Source: UMGS1649 sp045534225
GTDB lineage: Bacteria; Bacillota; Clostridia; TANB77; CAG-465
Reading direction: 5' to 3'
Length of the DNA: 64,000 nucleotides
Assembly (NCBI GenBank): GCA_045534225.1
Contig: JAZSJJ010000011.1
Coordinates: 1 to 64,000 of the forward strand
Shown here: positions 8,963-16,791 of the stretch, in pieces
Layout of the letters: every line of letters starts with the position of its first letter
How positions within the stretch are numbered: position 1 is the first letter of the stretch
Translations under genes and position numbers: made by a program
Notes under the pieces: model-generated
The model's database searches: none
Told to the model about the DNA's origin: nothing
What the model saw: the letters and a program-made list of their open reading frames with translations, nothing else

Positions 8963-11347
8963 TTAGTTAGTTTGTCTTCTAACTTTCTTTACATGCCACA
9001 CTTCAGTAGCATATTCTTTAATTGTTCTGTCGGATGAAAATTTACCAGCGTGAATGGTGTTCTTGAAAGCTTTTCTCGTATAACAGGTGTAATCTTTGGT
9101 TCTTTGCTCTTTGGCATAATCCGCATTTGCTCTAAGAGTTACCGCCACATATGACTTAAGATCATACATAACAAAATACCTGTCATCATAAAGAAGCGTA
9201 TTAACAAGATCCCAGTACGTGCGCTTAAGGTTTCTTTCTCCTTTAAGATAACTTAAAAGCTCCACAAGATCCTTATTTGCTTCAAGGAAAGAATGATGAT
9301 TGTATATCGCCTTAATGCGATTAAGCTCTTCTACGGTAGCTCCAAAGATATAGTTGTTCTTAGTGCCTGCTTCTTCAACAATTTCAATGTTCGCACCATC
9401 AAGAGTACCAATAGTAGGAGCGCCGTTTAACATGAATTTCATGTTACCTGTACCAGATGCCTCTGTTCCTGCAGTACTTATCTGTTCAGAGAAATTGGCA
9501 CCAGCATATACCTTTTCAGCATAACTTACGTTAAAGTTTGTAAGGAATACAACCTTCATCTTACCATGCATTTCCGGATCGTTGTTTACGAGTTCTTCGA
9601 TGTCTTTTATAAGAGATATAATTTGCTTTGCAGCAGCATATCCAGCGGCAGCTTTACCGCCAATAACAAAGGTAGTGTTGTAGAAATCTGTGATAGTTCC
9701 TTTCTTAATGCCGTCATAGATATACAATATTCTAAGAGCGTTCATAAGCTGTCTCTTATACTCGTGAATTCTCTTTACTTGACAGTCAATAATACTTGTT
9801 GGATCTATTTCAATTCCTTCCTTAGCAAATATATATCTTGCAAGGTTTTCTTTAGCTACCATTTTAACTCTGGCAAAACGTGCAAGCACCTCTTGGTCAT
9901 TCTTGTATCTTTCCATAGTTTCTAATCTTGAGAGATTAGTTGTCCAACCCTTTCCAAGATAAGAATCAAGGAAGTTCGCAAGCTCATAGTTAGCAAGTTT
10001 AAGCCAGCGTCTCTGAGTAATACCGTTTGTCTTGTTAATAAACTTATCCGGATAGAGCACATACCACTTGTTAAGCGTTTCTTTCTTAATGATACCACTG
10101 TGAATCTCCGCAACTCCGTTAATTCTGAAAGAAACATAGCTTGCGATATTTGCCATGTGAATAACGCCATAAGAGAACATTTCGTATTCCCTTACCTTTT
10201 CCCAATTAGGAAAATACTGAAGTTTACCGTCTACTATACTAGTAAAGTTAAACTCAGGCTTAGCAATAAGTTCATTAATTAAAACTTGGTTGATTTCCTC
10301 AATTATCTTAAAGATATTAGGAAGCATGTCCTTAAAGATAATGATTGACCACTTTTCCAAAGCTTCGCTCATGATTGTATGATTGGTATACGCAAAACAC
10401 TTCTTTGCTTTAGCAAAAGCTTCATCAAAAGTATACCCTGCATTCTTAAGAAGGCGGATAAACTCAAGGCACGCTACAACCGGATGAGTATCGTTCATTT
10501 GGAATACATAGTATTCATCGATATTGTCCAATGTACCATGCTTTGCATAATGTTTCTTAAAAATGTACTGCATCATTGCGCTAGAGAAAAAGTACTCTTG
10601 TCTAAGCCTAAGTCTCTTGCCTTCATCAGTATCATCTTTAGGATAAAGGACGTCCGAAATCTTTAATGCAGATTCATTTGTCCCTTGGACTCCCTCAGCC
10701 TTCCAAAGCGTAAGCGGGAATGCGTTTGCAGTGTAATTCTCTCTGCTAGTGTTGTATCCAATAATGGGTAAAATGTATGGTACCGCTTTTACCTTTGTGT
10801 CCTGATACTCCACTATAACAGAATCTTCATAATGTGGCTCAAACCATGGTTCTCCATGAAGCGTCCAGTCATCCGCAGCTTCGATTTGATTACCGTTGTG
10901 GTCAAACATCTGCTTGAAAAGTCCATACTTATAGTAAAGTCCTGCACCATAAACCGGATAGCCTAACGTTGCAGCCGATTCGATAAAACACGCAGCAAGT
11001 CTTCCAAGTCCGCCGTTACCAAGAGCTGTATCATCTACATCTTCAAGACAGTTGATGTCTACGCCCTCTTCTAAGAAAATTTTTGCTGTAAGCTTTCTTA
11101 AGCCCGCGTTAGTCAAGGCGTCCAGTACAATTCTGCCCATAAGAAATTCTATAGAGAAATATATTGCAATTTTCTCTTTAGAATACAAGTCCATTGAGTT
11201 TTCAAAATTGTTCAAGATAACTTTAGACTTTATTACATGCGCAATTACCGCATTTAACTCATACGGATTAAGCATTGAGAGTTCCTTGTTAAAGAAATTC
11301 CGTGCAGTCTCCGTATACATTTGTTTTAGAGATACCTTGTCGTACAT
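8963..11347 (-). CDS. glgP: Glycogen/alpha-glucan phosphorylase
   Basis: A 794-residue enzyme releasing glucose-1-phosphate from alpha-1,4-glucans. The N-terminal half carries the conserved phosphorylase segments (ALGNGGLGRLAACF), and the C-terminal half the pyridoxal-phosphate region (EASGTGNMKFMLNGA) with its lysine. Length fits the bacterial family. The ATG at 11347 is preferred over an upstream GTG because GGAG lies 8 bases before it. No other glycogen genes lie nearby, so it is a single-gene unit with its own promoter and terminator. Codon choice (many AAG, AAC, ATC) is richer in C/G than in the pilus genes next to it. Confidence 0.97.
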   Translation of the reverse strand: MYDKVSLKQMYTETARNFFNKELSMLNPYELNAVIAHVIKSKVILNNFENSMDLYSKEKIAIYFSIEFLMGRIVLDALTNAGLRKLTAKIFLEEGVDINCLEDVDDTALGNGGLGRLAACFIESAATLGYPVYGAGLYYKYGLFKQMFDHNGNQIEAADDWTLHGEPWFEPHYEDSVIVEYQDTKVKAVPYILPIIGYNTSRENYTANAFPLTLWKAEGVQGTNESALKISDVLYPKDDTDEGKRLRLRQEYFFSSAMMQYIFKKHYAKHGTLDNIDEYYVFQMNDTHPVVACLEFIRLLKNAGYTFDEAFAKAKKCFAYTNHTIMSEALEKWSIIIFKDMLPNIFKIIEEINQVLINELIAKPEFNFTSIVDGKLQYFPNWEKVREYEMFSYGVIHMANIASYVSFRINGVAEIHSGIIKKETLNKWYVLYPDKFINKTNGITQRRWLKLANYELANFLDSYLGKGWTTNLSRLETMERYKNDQEVLARFARVKMVAKENLARYIFAKEGIEIDPTSIIDCQVKRIHEYKRQLMNALRILYIYDGIKKGTITDFYNTTFVIGGKAAAGYAAAKQIISLIKDIEELVNNDPEMHGKMKVVFLTNFNVSYAEKVYAGANFSEQISTAGTEASGTGNMKFMLNGAPTIGTLDGANIEIVEEAGTKNNYIFGATVEELNRIKAIYNHHSFLEANKDLVELLSYLKGERNLKRTYWDLVNTLLYDDRYFVMYDLKSYVAVTLRANADYAKEQRTKDYTCYTRKAFKNTIHAGKFSSDRTIKEYATEVWHVKKVRRQTN

Positions 11348-11459
11348 ATATGATTCTCCTTTCAATATATTTTTGCTCACACATAATCCTCCTTTTTTAA
11401 GTGAGTATTAAAAATATACGCTAAATTTTCAGCGTACTAAAACGATTTTGTTTCTATGT

Positions 11460-11488
11460 ATTCTAGCATAAGGTATAAAAATATACAA
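11460..11488 (-). promoter_or_regulatory. Promoter of glgP
   Basis: TTGTAT-17-TAGAAT on the minus strand, giving a leader of about 105 bases. The leader contains a small hairpin (ACGCT/AGCGT at about 11418-11434) of unknown function. Confidence 0.55.
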
Positions 11489-11566
11489 CCATCTATGCAA
11501 ATTTATTTAATTCTCTACTCTAAAATTAAAAAAATGAAATTTATCTAACTTTTTTTGTTTTTTTAG

Positions 11567-11595
11567 TTGACTTTGTCTAAAAAAAATGTTAAGAT
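11567..11595 (+). promoter_or_regulatory. Promoter of tRNA-Leu
   Basis: TTGACT-17-TAAGAT on the plus strand, 11 bases before the mature tRNA 5' end. Confidence 0.8.
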
Positions 11596-11606
11596 ATTTC
11601 TTGCAT

Positions 11607-11693
11607 GGGATAGTGGCGGAACTGGCAGACGCACAGGACTTAAAATCCTGCGAGGTAACACTCGTATCGGTTCGATTCCGATCTTTCCCACCA
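11607..11693 (+). tRNA. tRNA-Leu (anticodon TAA)
   Basis: Starts GGGATAG and ends in CTTTCCCA followed by an encoded CCA. The anticodon arm CAGGA-CTTAAAA-TCCTG gives anticodon TAA (UUA codons). A long class II variable arm (CGAGGTAACACTCG) and a T arm with TTCGATT are present. One U-U mismatch sits in the acceptor stem. UUA is the most used leucine codon in this AT-rich genome. Confidence 0.97.
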
Positions 11694-11697
11694 AATT

Positions 11698-11727
11698 AAC
11701 ACCAAACATTATGTTTGGTGTTTTTTG
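11698..11727 (+). terminator. Terminator of tRNA-Leu
   Basis: Inverted repeat AACACCAAAC/GTTTGGTGTT with a 5-base loop followed by six T, beginning 5 bases after the encoded CCA. Confidence 0.9.
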
Positions 11728-11756
11728 TTGCGTAAACGCTTATTTTATGGTAAAAT
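11728..11756 (+). promoter_or_regulatory. Promoter of the radical SAM cassette
   Basis: TTGCGT-17-TAAAAT on the plus strand immediately after the tRNA terminator, about 50 bases before the first cassette start codon. The five cassette genes are closely spaced and probably share it. Confidence 0.6.
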
Positions 11757-11808
11757 ATTTTATGTTAATTTAATGTACTTATAAAAATAATTTTTGAAAG
11801 GATTACAT

Positions 11809-12483
11809 ATGAAAAAACGATACTATATTACAGCCTTTATATTTGGCATATTCGGTTTAATTTATGGAACGCTTTGTAACTATTTTGTGCGGACAGAGAA
11901 GTTACTATTCTTCTCTATAATGTCTGGCATTTTTGTTGGTATTTTATACTTTGCTATGTATTTTGTTTTAACCCTTTTTCTTGGAAATCAATATGATGAA
12001 CAAGAAGACAAAACGATGGAAAAGTATATGAAGATGCTAATAAGAATACAAAATCTTGTTGTATTTAACGCATTACTCTTTGGTTCTTCGCTACTAATAT
12101 CTACAGGCGGTGCTATTTCTCTTCCATTCTTTTGGATTCACATAACAAATATTGTGTTAAGCATAATAATTATAACTGTATCCAACTTCGATGGAAAAAG
12201 AATACGTAGGGCACGTGCTAGAGCAAATAGAATAGAATCAAACAAACCAAGTCAAATGGCAGAAATATTAAGTTCAGATCAACTTAAGCATTTGATTTCT
12301 ACCGCACCCACTTTAGATATTGCAGATCAAATCATAGAATCTGTAACTGGTTTTACTAATCCTCGAGATAAATATCTATTTATTAAGAAAATATTTGAAG
12401 ATTCTCTTATAAACGTTTCTCTTAACAATGAAGAAGAAGTTTATATGGATATTTTAAAGCAAGTTATGGATCAACAAAACTAA
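11809..12483 (+). CDS. Membrane protein with a C-terminal 'TAP' helical domain
   Basis: A 224-residue protein of unknown function. The first 130 residues hold four hydrophobic segments (about 6-27, 33-57, 83-103 and 106-128), followed by a very basic stretch (KRIRRARARANR) and a soluble C-terminal domain. That domain (from DQLKHLISTAPTLDIADQII onward) clearly resembles the whole 72-residue protein encoded two genes downstream, sharing QLK..LI.TAP....AD..IE and a following N...K...FI...F pattern. The ATG at 11809 was chosen because AAAGGA precedes it. I do not recognise a named family. Confidence 0.85.
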   Translation: MKKRYYITAFIFGIFGLIYGTLCNYFVRTEKLLFFSIMSGIFVGILYFAMYFVLTLFLGNQYDEQEDKTMEKYMKMLIRIQNLVVFNALLFGSSLLISTGGAISLPFFWIHITNIVLSIIIITVSNFDGKRIRRARARANRIESNKPSQMAEILSSDQLKHLISTAPTLDIADQIIESVTGFTNPRDKYLFIKKIFEDSLINVSLNNEEEVYMDILKQVMDQQN

Positions 12484-12504
12484 ATTAAATTTATGGAGGA
12501 ATGT

Positions 12505-13203
12505 ATGAATATTTTTAACAGGAACTCTAACAATGTTATCATTGTTAACGGACAAATTATTGGAAAAGGGGGAACCGGGAAATTTCAAAAATACGATGAA
12601 CGGAAATCTCATGATGCTACAAACATCCAAAGAATTGTAGTAGATTCATCTTTTGTGGACGTAGACGTTCTTGCATCTGAAACTAACAAGATAGATGTTC
12701 ACTTCTACGGCAAAGCGGATGTCGATGGCGAACTTAATTTTGAAGTTCAAGTTTCAAATGATGAACTCAAAGTAATGATTAAGTCTTGTGGTAGCTGCTA
12801 CAACGCCGAACTGAAACTGGATATTATTCTTCCTATGAAGATGTTCAAAAACATTTCAGTTCATACAATGTCTGCAGACATTACCTTGTCTGATAAAATT
12901 TCTTGCGACAAGCTAAGACTAAAATCCACATCTGGCGATTTAGAAACATCTGCTACATTTAGGAATGCAAACCTCTCTACAATGAGTGGAGATATTGAGA
13001 TCACTGCGCACGCAAACGAAGACATCGTTATCGATGCCTCCGCTGTAAGTGGAGATATTTGCCTTATGCTTGGCAATATTTCTAACATGGTGATTTCTAC
13101 TCGTTCTATAAGCGGTAATGTACGCAACACCTATAAATATAGCAATGGCTTCTTTGCAGAGATTGACCTTTCTACCACAAGTGGCGACATCAGAATCAGA
13201 TAA
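12505..13203 (+). CDS. DUF4097-like beta-repeat protein
   Basis: A 232-residue protein whose C-terminal half is built of short repeated strands each closing with SGD or SGN (TSGDLETS, MSGDIEIT, VSGDICL, SISGNV, TSGDIRI). This is characteristic of the DUF4097/putative adhesin beta-solenoid family. No signal peptide or membrane segment is visible, so despite the family label it is probably cytoplasmic or held to the membrane by partners. Its N-terminus has a glycine-rich turn (IIGKGGTGKF). The start follows GGAGG by 5 bases. Family members are often next to membrane sensors or PspC-type proteins; here it lies between the two genes that share a domain. Confidence 0.75.
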   Translation: MNIFNRNSNNVIIVNGQIIGKGGTGKFQKYDERKSHDATNIQRIVVDSSFVDVDVLASETNKIDVHFYGKADVDGELNFEVQVSNDELKVMIKSCGSCYNAELKLDIILPMKMFKNISVHTMSADITLSDKISCDKLRLKSTSGDLETSATFRNANLSTMSGDIEITAHANEDIVIDASAVSGDICLMLGNISNMVISTRSISGNVRNTYKYSNGFFAEIDLSTTSGDIRIR

Positions 13204-13232
13204 CAAAATGTTAAAATTAAGGAGATACTAAA

Positions 13233-13451
13233 ATGAACTTAACTCACGAACAACTCAAACTCTTAATCGAAACAGCACCAAGTGCAGAAAAAGCAGATGA
13301 ACTTATCGAAGAAACAACACGGATCAAAAACGTAGCCGAAAAAGCTGCATTCATTCGCGGTATGTTTGGCGTAAAAGTTGTAGGTAAGGATGATTCCTAC
13401 GATAAAACCGACTACTATGTTATGCTTGAAACTATCGTGAAAGGATACTAA
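13233..13451 (+). CDS. Free-standing 72-residue 'TAP' domain protein
   Basis: A small acidic, mostly helical protein that corresponds almost end to end to the C-terminal domain of the membrane protein at 11809-12483 (QLKLLIETAPSAEKADELIE aligned with QLKHLISTAPTLDIADQIIE). It has a perfect AAGGAG site and lies 30 bases after the DUF4097-like gene and 13 bases before the radical SAM gene. The function is unknown. As a soluble copy of a membrane-protein domain it could be a competitor, adaptor or recognition element for the neighbouring enzyme; that is inference. Confidence 0.85.
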   Translation: MNLTHEQLKLLIETAPSAEKADELIEETTRIKNVAEKAAFIRGMFGVKVVGKDDSYDKTDYYVMLETIVKGY

Positions 13452-13464
13452 GGAGGACTACCAT

Positions 13465-14487
13465 ATGAAGTATATGTCACCTTGGATATTTACCACTAAT
13501 CAATGTAACCTTCGGTGTCCATACTGCTATGTTAAGTGGAACGACAAAAAAATGTCCAAGCAAACCTATGATCAAATAAACAGCAGATTTCTACATATGC
13601 TTGACACAGAGGAACTGGATTTTGTTGTATATCGTTTGGCCGGCGGCGAACCTACTCTCGTTTTTCATGATTGGAAAGAGTTCGTCCAGGAATTCTTAAG
13701 TAAATGCGGTTCTAAAGGTTTCGTTAGTATTATTACTAACCTTACCATTTTAACCGATGAAATGCTTGAATTCTTTGCTAAACACAAAGATAAAATCGGA
13801 TTTGGAATTTCCTTAGATGGTTATTCTTATTCTAAGCCTTTTATTAGCGGAGAAAGTTCTGCAGAAATCGTTAAAGCCAATGTAGATAAGCTACTTAAGG
13901 TCGGCATCAATAACATCGACATCTCTACCGTTGTAGACGAAAAAAGCTTTGGCGATGTAGATGTTTTAGCTGAATGGGTAGCTAAAAGAAATCTTGGTTG
14001 GGGCGTTTATCTTGACCACTTCTTCTGCGGTGAAATTGACTCTAAGATTATCTTAGATAAGATGCATCAAGTTGTAGATGTTTTGTCCGATTCTGGATAT
14101 GATATCTATCACCGTTTCAAATTCAACAACATCAAGATCGACAGCAATTATGACGGCTGTACTGCTGGCGAAAAGCTTATAACTATCGATGTAGATGGTA
14201 ATGTTTTTCCTTGTCAAACCCTTGTAAACGATGAGCCTATTTGCAATATATACACTTGCGAGGATATCGTACAAGCAATGAAAGAACAAAAGGCATACAA
14301 AATCGGATACAACTATACTTTGCCTGAAAAGTGCAAAGATTGCTCAATTGCAGATATATGCGGTGGTGGCTGCAAAATGCACAATAAAGAAATAAACAAA
14401 AACTTCACTTGTGACATTATGAAAGCTGTTATCTTGTATATGATCAAAAAAATTCTTTACCATAAAGGAGGACAAACTAATGCCTAG
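13465..14487 (+). CDS. Radical SAM/SPASM-type peptide-modifying enzyme
   Basis: A 340-residue radical S-adenosylmethionine enzyme. The [4Fe-4S] motif C-x3-C-x2-C is at residues 14-21 (CNLRCPYC), followed by the GGEPT motif (LAGGEPTLVF). The C-terminal part carries a SPASM-like cysteine set (GCTAGEK, VFPCQTL, CKDCSIADICGGGCKM, FTCDIM), which binds auxiliary iron-sulfur clusters. SPASM enzymes mature ribosomal peptides or activate sulfatases. The start of a small Cys-rich gene overlaps its end by 8 bases, so a peptide-modifying role is more likely; no sulfatase is nearby. The exact crosslink chemistry cannot be inferred. Confidence 0.9.
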   Translation: MKYMSPWIFTTNQCNLRCPYCYVKWNDKKMSKQTYDQINSRFLHMLDTEELDFVVYRLAGGEPTLVFHDWKEFVQEFLSKCGSKGFVSIITNLTILTDEMLEFFAKHKDKIGFGISLDGYSYSKPFISGESSAEIVKANVDKLLKVGINNIDISTVVDEKSFGDVDVLAEWVAKRNLGWGVYLDHFFCGEIDSKIILDKMHQVVDVLSDSGYDIYHRFKFNNIKIDSNYDGCTAGEKLITIDVDGNVFPCQTLVNDEPICNIYTCEDIVQAMKEQKAYKIGYNYTLPEKCKDCSIADICGGGCKMHNKEINKNFTCDIMKAVILYMIKKILYHKGGQTNA

Positions 14488-14797
14488 TTGTGATGGTTCT
14501 AACTGTGGCGCTTGCAGTGCATGTAATTGCAATTGCAACTGTGATTCTAGCCCTTCTCTTGAAAGAGAGAACAAACGCTTGGAAGACGAAAACGATCGTT
14601 TAAGAAAAAGACTTCTTCAGTACGAAAAAAACATTGAAGCAGAGCTTAAGAAAAAAGAGGCTGAAATGCGTGCTGAGATTAAAGCCGAAGTTGTTTCTAC
14701 CATGCGAAGCGAAATCGAAAAAGAAGTTACTGCAGAAGTAACCGAAAAAGTCGAAAAGAAGATTCGCGCTGAATTCAAAAAGAAGCTTGGATTCTAA
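14480..14797 (+). CDS. Cys-rich N-terminus plus coiled coil; candidate radical SAM substrate
   Basis: A 105-residue protein in two parts. Residues 1-24 hold seven cysteines in a tight pattern (CDGSNCGACSACNCNCNC), and residues 27-105 form a highly charged Glu/Lys/Arg coiled coil without cysteine. Translation starts inside the end of the radical SAM gene, behind AAAGGAGG, so the two proteins are made together. Cys-rich peptides next to SPASM enzymes are often precursors for thioether-type modification. Here the putative core would be at the N-terminus and the recognition part at the C-terminus, opposite to most such peptides. It could instead be a structural or metal-binding protein. Confidence 0.8.
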   Translation: MPSCDGSNCGACSACNCNCNCDSSPSLERENKRLEDENDRLRKRLLQYEKNIEAELKKKEAEMRAEIKAEVVSTMRSEIEKEVTAEVTEKVEKKIRAEFKKKLGF

Positions 14798-14830
14798 CGT
14801 TTGATTTTTGTAATACTACCAGTACACAAA

Positions 14831-14860
14831 AACACCTTGAGAAAATTCTCAAGGTGTTTT
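14831..14860. terminator. Bidirectional terminator
   Basis: AACACCTTGAGAA pairs with TTCTCAAGGTGTT, followed by TTTTG on the plus strand and by a T-containing tail on the minus strand. It separates the plus-strand cassette from the convergent gene at 14876. Confidence 0.85.
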
Positions 14861-14875
14861 GTTTTATTTTTGTTA

Positions 14876-15925
14876 TTACTTTTTGTAATCAGGATTGACC
14901 TTTTCACGCACTTTCTTAAGATACTCATAAGCTTTTTCTCTGCCCCAAGCATGGATACCACATTTATTTGTTTCAATCCACTTGGTAACATTCTCATCCG
15001 CAAAAAGTTCATTCATATCAAAAGGCTTATAGTTTTCTTGCCATTCAATAGAAATTACTCTTTTTCTCCAGCCGATGATAATATCGCCGTCTGGCGTGTG
15101 ACACAGAAGCCATGGAAGATGATTACAGCAGCCTCTACTGCAGTACCCATTCGGTAAGAGATCAAATGTGTAATCCTTATAGTCATAAACAATGTCCATA
15201 AGAATTCGTGTAAGTCTATCTATTTCATGGAGATGCTCGTAATTTAATCTGCATTCTCTGTGATAATACTTACCTTCTACATAGACCGCAGTATTCCTCT
15301 TTACATCTTCAAGTGTAAAAGCTTTTCCACAGCAAGGACATACTGCATCTTCTGTAGGAATAGCTCTGCCGCCAGTAGAGAATGACAAATTAGAATTATA
15401 CCGCCTAAAAATGTCCATATCTACTACATCCGGCAGCTTAATCCCAACTGTATTTTCCGGATTTTCAAGCGACATTACCTGAGCAAATTGATCAAGCCAA
15501 AAGCAATTGAAAATGACAAACTCATTAAGTCTTTCTTTTGGATGAACCTTCAAGTACATACTTCTGTTGTTCAAGAGTTCTCTTAATCCCTTAAGGCTAG
15601 TAATAGATTTATTAATGCCTTCTTTGGTATCAAAAGATGCTCTAGGTACATCAAATACCCTTTCTTCGTATGTAACATCAGCTTCCAGACTCACATGTTT
15701 GCCAGCTGCTCTACTTAATGCTTCCTTTTTAAACATAAAGAGCATATCTTGCTCTTCGCTAAAGTTAGGATGTCCAAATGCATTAAATGATATGGGAATT
15801 ATTTCCTCACCATTTAGCATAACTTTGACTGTCTCGGGTTTAGCTAACCGTTCCAAGGTTATATGTCCCATACAACCGTTAGGTGTACTCCAAGACTCAA
15901 TCTTTTTTCTTTCAAAACAAATCAT
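14876..15925 (-). CDS. Unknown protein with a CxxC...HxxC zinc finger
   Basis: A 349-residue cytoplasmic protein I do not recognise. A likely zinc-binding site lies near residue 200: CPCC, then about 25 residues later HREC, a treble-clef or LIM-like spacing. A further Cys-rich segment (YCSRGCCNH) and a conserved-looking aromatic C-terminus (IGWRKRVISIEW) follow. The N-terminal 100 residues are predicted beta-rich. It ends 16 bases after the MBL-fold gene starts its operon, so the two are co-transcribed. Codon use is richer in C/G than the ribosomal genes and resembles the radical SAM cassette. No function is proposed. Confidence 0.8.
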   Translation of the reverse strand: MICFERKKIESWSTPNGCMGHITLERLAKPETVKVMLNGEEIIPISFNAFGHPNFSEEQDMLFMFKKEALSRAAGKHVSLEADVTYEERVFDVPRASFDTKEGINKSITSLKGLRELLNNRSMYLKVHPKERLNEFVIFNCFWLDQFAQVMSLENPENTVGIKLPDVVDMDIFRRYNSNLSFSTGGRAIPTEDAVCPCCGKAFTLEDVKRNTAVYVEGKYYHRECRLNYEHLHEIDRLTRILMDIVYDYKDYTFDLLPNGYCSRGCCNHLPWLLCHTPDGDIIIGWRKRVISIEWQENYKPFDMNELFADENVTKWIETNKCGIHAWGREKAYEYLKKVREKVNPDYKK

Positions 15926-15941
15926 ATTTCCTCCTCAAATC

Positions 15942-16634
15942 TTATCTTACAACATTAATTTTCGGATAATTTGCAACAATTTTTTCAGCGGCATTAGCAT
16001 CGTCTAAGTGCATAAGGAATACCTCTACTCCACTTTGGTTAAGTTCAAGAAATTTCGGCAATGCATCTTCAAGCTTAAGATGAATCATTCCGTAATATAC
16101 CGAAGTATCTACATAAAGTTCATTAACATCTTCCATTCGTTCAAGGAAGTGCTTAAGCGTAGCTGTATCTCCGGTATATATAATGGTCTCGCCATTTGCG
16201 AAGAACTTGTATCCAAAACATTTTCTTTCAAGTTGCGGCGAATGAACTGTAGGAATGCAACCTTTAAGCCAAGGTTTCTCCGCAAGATTCAATACGTGTT
16301 CCAAGTTGTACCACTCAGAGTCGTTGCCCTCAATTTTCATGATGGTCAAAATATCTTCGAACACATCAGAAGAAGGCGCCACGATTGTAATCTTCTTTTT
16401 CAAAACAAAGAATACATACTGAGCAAAAAGTCCAAGTCCTCCAACATGGTCGCCATGAGTATGTGTTACGAAAACATAGATTTGTTCATAATCACCAAGT
16501 TTCATCCGTTTCAACTTTTGAAAAGCAGATACCGGGCAATCAATAATGACAAGTTCCTTGTCATTTGTAGTGAAATACGCCGAGGTGTGATTATCTGCAA
16601 AACCAGAACCACTTCCTAAAAAATTAAGTACCAT
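15942..16634 (-). CDS. MBL-fold metallo-hydrolase (RNase Z-like)
   Basis: A 230-residue metallo-beta-lactamase fold protein. The metal motif THTHGDHVGG supplies the HxHxDH ligands; a later IYTGDT provides the bridging aspartate and FLMHLDDAN a further histidine. The N-terminus MVLNFLGSGSG is typical of RNase Z-like and phosphodiesterase-like MBL proteins. At 230 residues it is shorter than a full RNase Z and lacks a visible exosite arm, so tRNA processing should not be assumed. It is the first gene of a two-gene unit with the zinc-finger protein. Confidence 0.85.
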   Translation of the reverse strand: MVLNFLGSGSGFADNHTSAYFTTNDKELVIIDCPVSAFQKLKRMKLGDYEQIYVFVTHTHGDHVGGLGLFAQYVFFVLKKKITIVAPSSDVFEDILTIMKIEGNDSEWYNLEHVLNLAEKPWLKGCIPTVHSPQLERKCFGYKFFANGETIIYTGDTATLKHFLERMEDVNELYVDTSVYYGMIHLKLEDALPKFLELNQSGVEVFLMHLDDANAAEKIVANYPKINVVR

Positions 16635-16715
16635 AATACTTCTCCTTTTATTTTATTAATTTTTGCCATCACATTCCTAAATTTAAGAATATCTAAAGCC
16701 TAAATCTAGTTACAG

Positions 16716-16744
16716 ATTATACCATAGATTAACATAATTTTCAA
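16716..16744 (-). promoter_or_regulatory. Promoter of the MBL/zinc-finger unit
   Basis: TTGAAA-17-TATAAT on the minus strand with an 80-base leader. Confidence 0.7.
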
Positions 16745-16760
16745 CCAATTAATAGATACA

Positions 16761-16788
16761 AAAAAGGCTAGTAAAAACTAGCCTTTTT
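16761..16788 (-). terminator. Terminator after the DUF1385 gene
   Basis: A perfect 12-bp stem (AAAAAGGCTAGT) with a 4-base loop, just past the DUF1385 stop; the A/T run at both ends would let it work in either direction. Confidence 0.85.
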
Positions 16789-16791
16789 GTA

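Noticed and set aside
11567..11773. A 68-codon plus-strand reading frame
   Set aside because: It runs through the tRNA-Leu promoter, the tRNA and its terminator, so it is not a gene.
12861..13206. Minus-strand reading frames opposite the DUF4097-like gene
   Set aside because: They have no ribosome binding sites and arise from the repeated SGD codons of the plus-strand gene.
13465..14487. Anaerobic sulfatase-maturating enzyme
   Set aside because: The SPASM architecture would allow it, but no sulfatase is nearby and a Cys-rich small gene is translationally coupled.
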